From assembly GCF_003122325.1 (NCBI RefSeq), contig NZ_QFBC01000014.1, positions 124,001 through 188,000 of the forward strand: DNA of 64,000 nucleotides. Direction: 5' to 3'. This DNA is from Rhizobium album (lineage in GTDB: Bacteria > Pseudomonadota > Alphaproteobacteria > Rhizobiales > Rhizobiaceae). Below are positions 46,276 to 54,689 of this stretch, piece after piece. The position numbers and the translations under genes are program-made. Numbering within the stretch: position 1 is the first letter of the stretch; each line of letters starts with the position of its first letter. The notes beneath the pieces were generated by a model. The model was not told the origin of the DNA, made no database searches, and worked only from the letters and a program-made list of their open reading frames with translations.

Positions 46276-46300
46276 CATCGATAAACGTTTGTTATCGATG
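46276..46300. repeat. 9-bp inverted repeat in divergent control region
   Basis: CATCGATAA (46276-46284) and TTATCGATG (46292-46300) are perfect complements with a 7-base loop (ACGTTTG). It sits between the divergent genes starting at 46193 and 46388. There is no T-run, so an operator is more likely than a terminator. Confidence 0.5.
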
Positions 46301-46333
46301 GTTACAAAGCGAACCAGCAATCATACCATGTGG

Positions 46334-46360
46334 CGAACTACAATATCGCTATAGAGTTCG
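46334..46360. repeat. 6-bp inverted repeat near the 46388 start
   Basis: CGAACT (46334-46339) and AGTTCG (46355-46360) flank an AT-rich spacer (ACAATATCGCTATAG) that could hold a -10 box. It lies 28-54 bp before the ATG at 46388, a typical place for an autoregulatory operator. Confidence 0.4.
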
Positions 46361-46387
46361 TTTAGCAAATCGTTTACCATAATATCA

Positions 46388-47518
46388 ATGGCTTACGATC
46401 TCACGAAAATCAGCATGACAGCCCTGATGCGCCCGGCTTTCGACGCCGGTGTTGCGCTCACCCGTCTCGACGAGCGCATTTCACGCTCACCGGTCGGCGC
46501 AGGCTTCCCCGAGCGGCAAAATTTCGCCGACGCCTGCGCCTCGCTCTGGATCGACGGCGAGCTCGTCCATCTCGAAGACCTCGTCCTCCACGACGCCTTT
46601 CGCGATACCCGCACCCCAACCCACGAACTCACCATCGCCCGCGACGTGCTCCGCACCCGCCGGCGGATTTCTGGCCAGTCGTCGGATTGGGCGTTGTCGG
46701 TCGAGGGTATCCGAACTTTGCGACAAACATCGGACATCACGTCGGCGGGTGCGGGCGAGGTGGAGACGGCCGGGGTCATTCGACGCGCGGCTGCCCTCGA
46801 TCCAGAAGCGGAGGGGGACGCGGCTGACGACACGGAGAATCTGCCCGGCGTTGATTATGCGGCCATCGATGCGGTTCTCGCCCGATCGGAGGCTGCGATC
46901 GAGAGTGCCAAACAGCCCGGCCGTGGCCGTGTTCAAGAAAAAGATCCGATGATCTATGATCTCGACTGGGATGAGGATGCTCGGCTCGACGAATGGCGCG
47001 GCGTCCTGCGGCAGGCTCAAGACTTGCCGGCGGTGCTGCAGGCGATCGTCGCCCTCGATGCCTGGAATGAACTGTCCGTGCTGCAGCACGCGCCCTGGCT
47101 CGGCCGACTGTTTGCCGCGTCGATCCTGCGTCAGGCCGGCGTTACCACCGGCGCTCATCTCGCTGCTATCAATCCTGGCCTCAAAACCATCGCCGTCGAT
47201 CGGCGCCGGCATCGTGATCGCGAAACCCGGCTGCTGGCCATCGCACATGGTATGTTGGCGGCCGCCGAGATCGGCATGAAAGAGCATGACCGGCTGACGT
47301 TGGCCCGGCAGATGATGGAACGCAAACTGGCGGGAAGACGAACGTCTTCGAAATTGCCGGAACTCGTTGAACTTGTGATGGCACGTCCGCTGGTTTCGGC
47401 CGGGATGGTGGCGAAGACGCTCGAGGTGACGCCGCAGGCGGCGCGGCGGATCGTTTTGGAACTCGGCCTCAGGGAGATGACGGGGAGGGGGAGGTTTCGA
47501 GCGTGGGGGATACTCTAA
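46388..47518 (+). CDS. RHE_PE00001-family (DUF1612) DNA-binding-like protein
   Basis: A 376-residue protein of a family found on rhizobial plasmids. It has a conserved start ([17 protein letters not shown]), [20 protein letters not shown] and [20 protein letters not shown] (about residues 65-85), a variable acidic linker (about 130-185), [12 protein letters not shown], and a C-terminal winged-helix segment ([20 protein letters not shown], then [15 protein letters not shown]). The last part is a helix-turn-helix, so DNA binding is expected; the cellular role of the family is not known. It is an indicator of a rhizobial plasmid. Length is as expected and no defect is seen. Confidence 0.8.
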   Translation: MAYDLTKISMTALMRPAFDAGVALTRLDERISRSPVGAGFPERQNFADACASLWIDGELVHLEDLVLHDAFRDTRTPTHELTIARDVLRTRRRISGQSSDWALSVEGIRTLRQTSDITSAGAGEVETAGVIRRAAALDPEAEGDAADDTENLPGVDYAAIDAVLARSEAAIESAKQPGRGRVQEKDPMIYDLDWDEDARLDEWRGVLRQAQDLPAVLQAIVALDAWNELSVLQHAPWLGRLFAASILRQAGVTTGAHLAAINPGLKTIAVDRRRHRDRETRLLAIAHGMLAAAEIGMKEHDRLTLARQMMERKLAGRRTSSKLPELVELVMARPLVSAGMVAKTLEVTPQAARRIVLELGLREMTGRGRFRAWGIL

Positions 47519-47782
47519 ACATTTTGTTCTACTGTCAGGTGCATTACTTGGGTGCGAGAAATCAACCAGTTCTCTGACAGTGTCGATCCGGTTTTAACTC
47601 TCAATCGCTCAGCCCGTTGAAACCAATCTTTCAGCTTCTAACGCGGGTGGATGCGTCAGCGGCAGCGTCGAAGACCTAGCCGCCGCTTTCCCTGTAACGT
47701 GAAGAATAACAGAGAGAATCCCTTCCAGGTTGTTGACAAATCACATCTGACAGGGCGTAGGTTTTACTAATCGGGGGTAGCT

Positions 47783-47971
47783 ATGAACTTCACATTCGAC
47801 GTCTCAAATTTTGTTCTTGGGTTGTTGACCGGCGGTTTCGGCGGAGCGCTGATAACCTATCAAGTCACAAAGACATTGCGCGCCGGGACCAACGGGACCG
47901 CGGTCGATCAAAGTCGTGCGAAAGCCGGTGGAGACATTGTAGGGCGCGATAAGACCTCGCACGGTTCGTAA
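47783..47971 (+). CDS. Small transmembrane protein with GDIVGRDK motif (ABC-3C-linked)
   Basis: A 62-residue protein. Residues 7-26 form one membrane helix (NFVLGLLTGGFGGALITYQV), and the tail ends with SRAKAGGDIVGRDKTSHGS. The GDIVGRDK element also occurs at the start of the next protein, 8 bp downstream. GDI.GRDK-type motifs are frequent in bacterial conflict-system proteins. The gene heads a four-gene cassette and could be the membrane effector or anchor of the system (inference). Confidence 0.6.
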   Translation: MNFTFDVSNFVLGLLTGGFGGALITYQVTKTLRAGTNGTAVDQSRAKAGGDIVGRDKTSHGS

Positions 47972-47979
47972 GCCCGCCT

Positions 47980-48546
47980 ATGAATTCGGTCAACCAAACG
48001 AACGCTTGCGCTGATGGCGATATCGTCGGTCGTGACAAGATCACCAAGATCGAGTCGCCGAAAGGCAAAATCGAGAGATTGCTCCTGCGCCTGAAGGAGC
48101 AATACGACGCGAGCGACGAGACAAAAATCACGATTGATGAGCTGGCGCGATATCACCTGCGCCGCGCCCAGGATGGTGTCGAAGGCCTTGAGAACAAGTT
48201 GATCGCGGCCAATATGTATCATTATTATGATGATGCGATCGAGAAAAAAGAAATGTTCGTAAAGTTGCTTGAGCGGTGGTCACTCTACTCCTCGGCACAA
48301 ATGATCTTTGTCCACGTTTTGGCGAAGGCCGAGACAGAATTCTCACATGTGATTTATCCCGAGATTCCGAAAATTTCGGAAGGACAGATGAACGCGATGA
48401 TCATGGACCGCATCGTTAATCCCATCGTGGAGGAATGCAGCAGTGACCTTATGATCGTCAGCCACAACGTCGTGTTCGGCATGGTCTATTGGCTGGCCGA
48501 GCAGTGCTTCATCCGATGGCACCACGCCCAGAGGGCGATCGCATGA
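47980..48546 (+). CDS. ABC-3C-like component with N-terminal GDIVGRDK motif
   Basis: A 188-residue protein. GDIVGRDK appears at residues 13-20, and the rest is helical: a first part (KIERLLLRLKEQYDASDETK) and an ABC-3C C-terminal-domain-like part (IEKKEMFVKLLERWSLYSSA, then AQMIFVHVLAKAETEF). In described ABC-three-component systems this type of domain is fused to an effector and couples it to the ATPase; here no enzymatic effector is fused to it. The stop overlaps the start of the middle component by 4 bases. The assignment rests on motif and gene order. Confidence 0.6.
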   Translation: MNSVNQTNACADGDIVGRDKITKIESPKGKIERLLLRLKEQYDASDETKITIDELARYHLRRAQDGVEGLENKLIAANMYHYYDDAIEKKEMFVKLLERWSLYSSAQMIFVHVLAKAETEFSHVIYPEIPKISEGQMNAMIMDRIVNPIVEECSSDLMIVSHNVVFGMVYWLAEQCFIRWHHAQRAIA

Positions 48547-49064
48547 CGCAGCTATCGTACAACGAGGCGTTCGATCCCTACCACACTGTTTTTCGCTTCC
48601 TGCGTCTGTTCTTTGGCTGCAAACTTGAACGTGCCGTCCCGTACGATAAGTTTCGCATTCTCGACTTCTACCTGCTCCATCCGTACCGGCTGCAAAACCT
48701 TCATTTCTTTGCGGACGACACCCGTTGGAGAGCCGTGAGCAGAAGATATACCAGATTGAAGCCGTACGGTGAGTTACCGGACGATAATTCTCTTTTCGAG
48801 AGGATGGCCGTCTTCCAAAAGGCGGCTGCCGGCAGTCTGGCCAGGGTCGGGATCATCTCTGAGGAGGAATGGACGCGAAACCAAGTGCTGTTTGTCGCCG
48901 ATCCCGTTTCTGATGAGGTCGAGCAGCGGTGCCAGGAGCTCAATGGTACAATGCCCGATATCATCGGCATACTACGTGAGATCAATGAACGATACGCCCT
49001 TAATGGTCGTGATGGCCTGAAAGCAAGAAGTGGGTTGCTGGAGTATCGCTATGATCCGGTTTGA
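48543..49064 (+). CDS. ABC-three-component (ABC-3C) middle component
   Basis: A 173-residue protein whose start, AFDPYHTVFRFLRLF, and following KFRILDFYLLHPYRLQNLHF are typical of ABC-3C middle components. ATG 48543 overlaps the stop of the upstream gene (ATGA). The 3' end overlaps the ATPase gene by 14 bases. The protein is thought to link effector and ATPase (family knowledge). No catalytic motif is visible. Confidence 0.7.
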   Translation: MTQLSYNEAFDPYHTVFRFLRLFFGCKLERAVPYDKFRILDFYLLHPYRLQNLHFFADDTRWRAVSRRYTRLKPYGELPDDNSLFERMAVFQKAAAGSLARVGIISEEEWTRNQVLFVADPVSDEVEQRCQELNGTMPDIIGILREINERYALNGRDGLKARSGLLEYRYDPV

Positions 49065-50964
49065 CCCTTGTTTGATCGTTCGCCGTCTGGTCGTGAAGCG
49101 TGGCGTGCACATCGCCTACGATGAGCGATTTCATGTCGGCGTAAACGTGGTCCGTGGAGACAACTCCTCGGGAAAGTCGACGATCCTCAACTTCATTTTT
49201 TTTGGGCTTGGTGGTGACCTCAGCAAACTCGACTGGAGCGGCCACGCCCTCCTGTGCGATCACGTTTGGCTGGAAGTGGAGTTGAACGGCAATCCAGCCG
49301 TTCTAAGACGTAAGATCGACGCCGCATCCCAATCCGATATGGAAATTTTTGGCGGGCGCTATGAGGCAGCCGTCGAAGCGCCGATAGAATCCTGGCTCCG
49401 TTACTCATATTCCAGGTCGCAAACCAAAGAGAGTTTCTCGCAAGCTCTGTTCCGTCTCCTTGGCATGCCTGATGTAGCCGTTGAGGGCACGTCAAGCATT
49501 ACCATGCATCAGATTCTCCGATTGCTGTACGCCGACCAGCTCTCGCCGACAGACAGCCTTTTTCGATTTGAAGGTTATGATCCGGAGAACCTGCGGGAAG
49601 CTATCGGGAACCTACTCTGCGGTGCCTTTGATACGGCGATCTACGAGTCGCAGCAGCTGCGCCGCGTGAAAGAGCGAGAGCTGCAGGAGGTTTCGGCCGA
49701 GCTCAGGAGTATTTTCAGGGTTGTCGGCGGGGAAGAAAGTCTGGGGCTCGAATGGATTTCGCAGAAACGAGCGTCACTTTTAGCTGAACGCGAGCGGGTG
49801 CTTGAATCGATTACGCAAAAGGAAGAGCTATTCTATTCCTCTGCTGCCTCCGACAGGCTGACGCTGACGCAGCAAAAAGAACTCTACAATGCCGTCCAAA
49901 AACTACAGCAGGATCTCGCAGCGGCGCAGGAAGCTTTAAGCGGGATTGAGTTTGAGATGTCAGACTCGCAATCCTTCATCGAGAGCTTGAGGCGGAAGGT
50001 CGATGCCCTGAGGGACGCGAGGCTGGCAGCGGACATCGTTCCCGATGTGCACTTCACAACATGTCCGGCGTGCTATGCCGACGTTCTTGAGGCAGAGGAG
50101 CATGCCTTCTCCTGCCACCTTTGCAAAACGCCGATCGACCCTGATAGAGCGCGCGATCGTGTCACCGGGATTATCAACGAGCTCTCGATCCAGATTAAGC
50201 AGTCCGAACGGCTACAGGGTATCCGCGGCGAACGGCTGAAAACACAAGTGTCGAAGGTCGAGAGTTTGAAAACCGCTTGGACCGCAAAGTCGCGGGAACT
50301 TGCGGCGATCACCGCGCGACCGACCTCCAAGGTACGCGAGGATATCAGGGAGTTACATCGGCAACTTGGCTACATCGACAAGTCGATCGAGGATGTCGAA
50401 GCCCAGGTCAAACTCGCCAATAAAATCGGTGATCTCTCGGCGAGACGAGAAAGCCTTGATCTTTCTATCAAGGATCTGGACAGCAAAATCCAGTCGCTGA
50501 AAAGAAGCCAAACGGACAGGCTTCGTATTGCGAGAGCCGCCATCGAGCGGGAGACGATAGGAATACTTAAGGGTGACCTGAAGCGTCAGGACTCGTTCGT
50601 CGATCCCAAGCGTGTCGACTTCTCGTTCGGGAAAAATTCGATCACCGTCGATGATCACACGTATTTCTCTGCAAGCTCGCGTGTCGTACTCAAGACCGCA
50701 TTTCTCGTTGGTTTTTTGGCGGCTGCCCTGAAGGACCCCGAGTTCCGCCACCCACGTTTCCTGATGATCGACATCACGGAAGACAAAGGGATGGAGCAAG
50801 CCCGCAGTCACAACTTCCAACGGCAGGTCATCGAAACCTCGGCGGCCTCCGCGGTCGAGCACCAGGTCATACTTGCTACCGCCATGCCGTGGAGCGAGAT
50901 ACCGGAGCAGCTCTTTGTCGGACGGTTTTCGACCCTGGAAAAAGGGACCTTGAACTTTCTCTGA
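49051..50964 (+). CDS. Rad50/SMC-like ATPase of ABC-3C system
   Basis: A 637-residue ATPase. Walker A is RGDNSSGKST (about residues 34-43). Long coiled-coil arms (about 205-315 and 370-495) flank a zinc-hook-like turn with two CxxC pairs, TCPAC and SCHLC (about 332-356), as in Rad50-type proteins. The C-terminal lobe has the signature-like stretch FSASSRVVLKTAFLVGFLAA and the Walker-B-like FLMIDITEDKG. ATG 49051 has GGAG upstream and overlaps the middle component; a GTG at 49030 is rejected. It is the ATP-driven core of the cassette and presumably senses DNA or an invader signal (inference). Confidence 0.8.
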   Translation: MIRFDPCLIVRRLVVKRGVHIAYDERFHVGVNVVRGDNSSGKSTILNFIFFGLGGDLSKLDWSGHALLCDHVWLEVELNGNPAVLRRKIDAASQSDMEIFGGRYEAAVEAPIESWLRYSYSRSQTKESFSQALFRLLGMPDVAVEGTSSITMHQILRLLYADQLSPTDSLFRFEGYDPENLREAIGNLLCGAFDTAIYESQQLRRVKERELQEVSAELRSIFRVVGGEESLGLEWISQKRASLLAERERVLESITQKEELFYSSAASDRLTLTQQKELYNAVQKLQQDLAAAQEALSGIEFEMSDSQSFIESLRRKVDALRDARLAADIVPDVHFTTCPACYADVLEAEEHAFSCHLCKTPIDPDRARDRVTGIINELSIQIKQSERLQGIRGERLKTQVSKVESLKTAWTAKSRELAAITARPTSKVREDIRELHRQLGYIDKSIEDVEAQVKLANKIGDLSARRESLDLSIKDLDSKIQSLKRSQTDRLRIARAAIERETIGILKGDLKRQDSFVDPKRVDFSFGKNSITVDDHTYFSASSRVVLKTAFLVGFLAAALKDPEFRHPRFLMIDITEDKGMEQARSHNFQRQVIETSAASAVEHQVILATAMPWSEIPEQLFVGRFSTLEKGTLNFL

Positions 50965-50983
50965 TACGAAACCCGAGGATGTG

Positions 50984-51293
50984 ATGGCGGCGGCGGCAGG
51001 ATATTGTTATTGGCGAAGAGGTCTTCACGACTCAGGCACAGGCGCGCGAGCGCTTCCGCAGCATCCTCTACAAATACCGTCTTGGTGAAACAATTGATGC
51101 TGCCGATGCCCAATTTATGACTTTAGCTGTACAAAGACATCCTGAGGCGGCGGCTAAGATCGGTTCTGGAATCCAATCATTTCATGTGCGAGCTGCCGAC
51201 TTCGGTACGCGGTGCTTTTGGGTAACTCGCGTTGACGGCACGTCGGAGAGGTTTTCCTTTAACGCATGCTACAAGCCGGCGAGCAATGAATGA
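50984..51293 (+). pseudogene. DCL/DUF3223-like small gene with a one-base frameshift near its start
   Basis: The frame ending at 51293 encodes a complete DUF3223-like domain: GEEVFTTQAQARERFRSILY, VQRHPEAAAKIGSGIQSFHV, then CFWVTRVDGTSERFSF. It has no usable start codon: upstream it runs into TGA at 50982. In another frame ATG 50984 reads MAAAA and would join the domain if one G at about 50999 were removed. The gene was thus probably intact until a one-base insertion in a GGC-repeat tract, or uses a rare start. It lies 20 bp after the ATPase of the ABC-3C cassette and may be a cargo of that defence locus. DUF3223 domains occur in plant DCL proteins and in small bacterial proteins of unknown role. 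Confidence 0.6.
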
Positions 51294-51384
51294 TGTTGAG
51301 CAGGTGAGTCCGGTCCAACACCACCAGACAATTCAAGAATACAGATCACCGTTTGTACCCTCGCTGACGTTCTGGTGCTCACTT

Positions 51385-51615
51385 ATGCTTAAACCCGACT
51401 CCGACCGTGCCTTGGAAAGCGATGAACAGGATGAGTTCGGCTTCGCTGGGATTGCGGGCAAGCTAGCGCCGTCGTTGATCGCCGCCACCGAAGGCGACGG
51501 CATGGTGATCGGAATCGAAGGTCCTTGGGGTTCGGGCAAATCAACGATGCTCAACCTTCTGCGCAAAGAACTATCAGATCGGCATCCGTCGCCGGCACAT
51601 CGAGCTCGATCATGA
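51385..51615 (+). pseudogene. KAP-family P-loop NTPase, only the N-terminal end left
   Basis: The protein starts like a KAP NTPase: acidic EQDEFGFAGIAGKLAPSLIA, then VIGIEGPWGSGKSTMLNLL with an intact Walker A, and LRKELSDR. After about 51583 the sequence turns into the antisense of the exonuclease III end and stops at 51615. KAP NTPases are usually 450-900 residues, so more than 85% is missing. An earlier in-frame ATG at 51286 is possible. The gene was cut when the right-hand stress island became joined here. Confidence 0.72.
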
Positions 51616-52360
51616 CCGGTGCGTGGTCGCTCGTGTGTTCCCATCCGCGCGGCTTCCGACGGACGGAGGCCGACCGCAGCCATGGGGCGGCGGTTGGCGA
51701 CAGGAGAAAGTGGTCGATCCTGAGACCAGCGTTGCGCTCGAAGCTGTTCCGCCAGTATTTCCAGAACGTGTAGATGCGCTCGTCGGGGTGGAGGTTCCGC
51801 ACGGCGTCCGTCCAGCCCTGCGCGACGAGATCGGCATAGGCCCGCCGGACTTCCGGCCGGAAGAGTGCATCGTCCTTCCATCGTTCCGGCTTGTAGGCGT
51901 CGAGGTCGGTCGGCATCACATTGTAGTCGCCAGCCAAGACGACAGGAATGTCGAGTTCTAGGAGTTCTGCGGCATAGTCGTGGAGTCGTCCGAACCAGCG
52001 AAGCTTGTAGTCGAACTTCGTGCCTGGAGCCGGATTGCCGTTCGGAAGATAGAGGCATCCGATAAGGACGCCGTCGACCGCCGCCTCTATATATCGGGAG
52101 TGGGTATCGTCGGGATCACCGGGCAGGCCTTTCCGGGTGAGAAGCGGCTCCCGGCCGCGCGCGAGGATCGCGACGCCGTTCCACGATTTCTGGCCCTGCC
52201 AGACGGCACCATATCCGGCATGCTCGATCTCTTTGGAAGGAAACTCGATCGTCTTGAGTTCCTGAATACAGACGACGTCCGGTCTGTCGTCCTTCAGCCA
52301 CCTCAAAAGGATATCGAGCCGGCCCCGGATGCCGTTCACATTGTAGGTGGCGATCTTCAT
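51551..52360 (-). CDS. xth: Exonuclease III family (Xth) AP endonuclease
   Basis: A 269-residue exo/endonuclease of the ExoIII family that cuts DNA at abasic sites and trims 3' blocks. All active-site motifs are present: YNVNGIR (residues 5-11), IQELK with the metal glutamate, the tyrosine in CLYLPNGN, GDYNVMP (about 143-149), IDHFLLS and the catalytic SDHAPV near 249. The last ~15 residues (VPATDADLIVLCAEG) run into the KAP junction and may be foreign to the original gene. It is the final gene of the six-gene leftward stress operon, 11 bp after the PPC gene. In this island it fits with the Ku genes as a repair function. Confidence 0.9.
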   Translation of the reverse strand: MKIATYNVNGIRGRLDILLRWLKDDRPDVVCIQELKTIEFPSKEIEHAGYGAVWQGQKSWNGVAILARGREPLLTRKGLPGDPDDTHSRYIEAAVDGVLIGCLYLPNGNPAPGTKFDYKLRWFGRLHDYAAELLELDIPVVLAGDYNVMPTDLDAYKPERWKDDALFRPEVRRAYADLVAQGWTDAVRNLHPDERIYTFWKYWRNSFERNAGLRIDHFLLSPTAAPWLRSASVRRKPRGWEHTSDHAPVMIELDVPATDADLIVLCAEG

Positions 52361-52371
52361 CGGAGCGGCAG

Positions 52372-52815
52372 TCAGAGATCGATCAGGGCGATGCCGAGAT
52401 CGTCTCGCTTCCTGCGCCGGAAGCCCACCGCGCTTTCGCGGATGATGATTTCGAGAGTGGGGTGGACGACTCCTCTGATGAAGTGGCCTCCCTTCGTCGA
52501 GCCGTCCTCGAACCCGAGCACGGCGTGCAGATGCAGACTGGCCTTGCCGTCGTCACCGACGGCGACATCGCCGATGGCGCTCAGGACTTCCGTCTGACTG
52601 TCCACCGGGATCTCCTTGTATTTCTTCGTTGCAAAGTCGAAGAAGCCGAGGGTGGCCGAGCGGAACGCCCCGATCGCGGTGAGGGACGCACCAGCAATCT
52701 CGTTCTCCTGCGCGAAGCGGGACATTGCGTCGAACGCTTCCTCGCCCTCGTCGAGGACCAGCACCCAGTTCCGTTCGCTCCAGGGGTTCGTGTCGCCGAG
52801 TTCCTTGCTCTTCAT
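52372..52815 (-). CDS. PPC (DUF296) domain protein
   Basis: A 147-residue protein with a single PPC/DUF296 domain: WVLVLDEGEEAFDAMSRFA, ASLTAIGAFRSATLGFFDF, ASLHLHAVLGFEDG and GGHFIRGVVHPTLEIIIRES, which is the complete fold. The conserved histidines of LHLHAV and GGH probably bind metal. The family is found alone in bacteria and with AT-hooks in plants, and its bacterial role is unclear. ATG 52815 (GAGGA 9 bases upstream) is chosen over longer in-frame starts to 53019 that read like antisense. It is part of the stress operon, between the small 84-residue gene and xth. Confidence 0.82.
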   Translation of the reverse strand: MKSKELGDTNPWSERNWVLVLDEGEEAFDAMSRFAQENEIAGASLTAIGAFRSATLGFFDFATKKYKEIPVDSQTEVLSAIGDVAVGDDGKASLHLHAVLGFEDGSTKGGHFIRGVVHPTLEIIIRESAVGFRRRKRDDLGIALIDL

Positions 52816-52825
52816 CTGTTCATCC

Positions 52826-53080
52826 TCAGTGTGCTTTATGAATGTCGAGAGACCTGATCCAGATCGTGTCGGAAAGCGTCTGCCCCGTCCTGACCTTGTC
52901 ACTTGCGATTTCTCGTAGCGCATCCGCCATCTGTCCAAGACTTGCCTCGTCGGCTGCCGCATTCGAGAGCTTCTCGATGGCACCCGTGGTGACATAGACG
53001 TTCCACAGCATGGATCCATCGGCGAGTTGCAGACGTCCGATTTGGTCCTGGTACCGTGGCTGCAAGATGTTCATCAGCAT
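52826..53080 (-). CDS. Unknown 84-residue stress-operon protein
   Basis: A small soluble protein, not recognised. It reads LQPRYQDQIGRLQLADGS and IEKLSNAAADEASLGQMADA, ending in a helical, charged part. It may form a strand-helix fold. ATG 53080 is preceded by AAGAGA. It is 10 bp before the PPC gene and 66 bp after the SDR gene, so it is co-transcribed. A second start two codons later is possible. Confidence 0.6.
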   Translation of the reverse strand: MLMNILQPRYQDQIGRLQLADGSMLWNVYVTTGAIEKLSNAAADEASLGQMADALREIASDKVRTGQTLSDTIWIRSLDIHKAH

Positions 53081-53146
53081 GGCGGATCTCTTTCAGATTG
53101 TAAGAGAAATCTTCTCCCCAGCGCGGGGAGGGGATTGAACAGGAAA

Positions 53147-54004
53147 TCAAAGGATCGGCTTGCCACCAGTAACGGCGATCGTCGCGCCGGAGACGTAGCT
53201 CGATAGCGGATCGGCGAGCATCACGTAGGACGTGGCGAGCTCTGCCGGCTGTCCCGGCCGCTGCATCGGAACCTGCTTGCCGAAGTTCTTAACGTTCTCG
53301 TCCGGCATGGTGGACGGGATCAACGGCGTCCATATCGGGCCGGGCGCGACCGCGTTGGCACGGATGCCCTTGTCCGCCAGCATCTGTGCCAGGCCGGCCG
53401 TAAAATTCTGGATCGCTCCTTTGGTGGTCGCATAGGCGAGCAGGTGCGGGCTTGGACTATCGGCATTGATCGACGCCGTGTTGATGATGGCGCTTCCGGG
53501 CTTCATGTGCGCGACGGCGGCCTTCGTCAGATAGAACATCGCGTGGATGTTGGTCCTAAAGGTCAGCTCCCATTCCTCGTCGCTGATGTCGCCGATATCC
53601 GAGAAGCTTGCCTGATGCGCCGCATTGTTGACGAGGATGTCGATACCGCCCAGCTCGGTGACGGCGGTATCGATGATATGCCGGCAGTGCTCGGCGCTCT
53701 GAATGTCGCCGGCGACCAGCACAGCCTTCTGTCCGGCCTTTTCGACCCACGACCGCGTCTGCTCGGCGTCACTGTCCTCGTCGAGATACGAGATTAGGAC
53801 GTCCGCACCCTCGCGCGCAAACGCGATCGCAACGGCCCGGCCGATGCCGCTGTCGCCGCCGGTGATGACGGCTTTCTTTCCGGCAAGTCGGCCGGAGCCG
53901 CGATAGGTGTCCTCGCCGTGGTCAGGAACTGGGGACATCGCGTTGGTCGATCCCGGCATCTGCTGGCGCGGCGTCTGGAAGGGCGGTGTCGGATAGTTGG
54001 TCAT
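53147..54004 (-). CDS. SDR-family oxidoreductase, YghA/GSP39-like stress protein
   Basis: A 285-residue SDR. A ~40-residue N-terminal extension rich in proline and glycine (TPPFQTPRQQMPGS) precedes the Rossmann motif TGGDSGIGRAVAIAF (about residues 47-61). NNAAHQASF, the Ser of SAIINTASIN, the catalytic YATTK (Tyr-x-x-x-Lys) and VAPGPIWTPLIP follow. The extended N-terminus and GPIWTPLIP are typical of general-stress SDRs such as YghA and GSP39. The cofactor is probably NADP. It is in the operon with PfpI and DUF4142. Confidence 0.88.
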   Translation of the reverse strand: MTNYPTPPFQTPRQQMPGSTNAMSPVPDHGEDTYRGSGRLAGKKAVITGGDSGIGRAVAIAFAREGADVLISYLDEDSDAEQTRSWVEKAGQKAVLVAGDIQSAEHCRHIIDTAVTELGGIDILVNNAAHQASFSDIGDISDEEWELTFRTNIHAMFYLTKAAVAHMKPGSAIINTASINADSPSPHLLAYATTKGAIQNFTAGLAQMLADKGIRANAVAPGPIWTPLIPSTMPDENVKNFGKQVPMQRPGQPAELATSYVMLADPLSSYVSGATIAVTGGKPIL

Positions 54005-54071
54005 ATCTCTTCCTTCTTATCTGGGGTATTCGCCGGCGGCCTCGCAATGGCGCCGCCGGCAATTTCAGCAA

Positions 54072-54641
54072 TCAGGCGCTGCGAGCCTGCGCCGGGTGAC
54101 GACCTTCGGCGAATTCCTCGACGATCTTCGCGCAGAAGGCCGGCAGGTCGTTCGGATTGCGGCTGGTCACCAGGCCTTTGTCGGTGACGACTTGCCTGTC
54201 GACCCAGTTGCCGCCAGCATTGCGGATGTCGGTCGAGACTGTCGGATAGGAGGTGAGGGTGCGGCCCTTCACGACATCGGCTTCGACCAGGATCCAAGGG
54301 CCGTGGCAGATGACACCGACCGGTTTCTGCTGGGCAAAGAAGTCGTGAACGAAGGCGACGATTTTGTCGTCACCGCGCAGCTTGTCTGCTCCGACGCTGC
54401 CCCCGGGGATCACAAGTCCATCGAAATCAGACGCCGACACATCCGACACCGCCTTGTCGACCGTGTAGCTGTTGCCTGGATCCAGATCGCCGTTGACGGT
54501 ATCGGCCGATCCAGCCTTCGATCCGATGACGACGACTGTCCCGCCTGCGTCTTCAATGGCCTGTTTCGGCTTGGCAAATTCGACATCCTCCGTACCGCGA
54601 GGAGCGATGAGGATCGCAATCTTTTTTCCTTCGAGGGTCAT
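54072..54641 (-). CDS. PfpI/DJ-1 family protein (class I glutamine amidotransferase-like)
   Basis: A 189-residue member of the DJ-1/PfpI family. The nucleophile elbow is GVICHGPWIL (Cys at about residue 113), preceded by LVIPGG at about 77-82 and the family glutamate in TEDVEF near residue 18-22. The C-terminus has RNPNDLPAFCAKIVEEF. Members act as proteases, deglycases or chaperones during oxidative and carbonyl stress; the exact activity here is not known. It is 48 bp after the DUF4142 gene and 67 bp before the SDR gene. Confidence 0.88.
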   Translation of the reverse strand: MTLEGKKIAILIAPRGTEDVEFAKPKQAIEDAGGTVVVIGSKAGSADTVNGDLDPGNSYTVDKAVSDVSASDFDGLVIPGGSVGADKLRGDDKIVAFVHDFFAQQKPVGVICHGPWILVEADVVKGRTLTSYPTVSTDIRNAGGNWVDRQVVTDKGLVTSRNPNDLPAFCAKIVEEFAEGRHPAQARSA

Positions 54642-54689
54642 GTCTCTCTCCTTGTATTTTCTATTAAAAGTGTCCGATGAAATCCGACC

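Noticed and set aside
51623-52597. Plus-strand frames over exonuclease III and PPC genes
   Set aside because: Antisense shadows; the minus-strand proteins carry complete active-site motifs.
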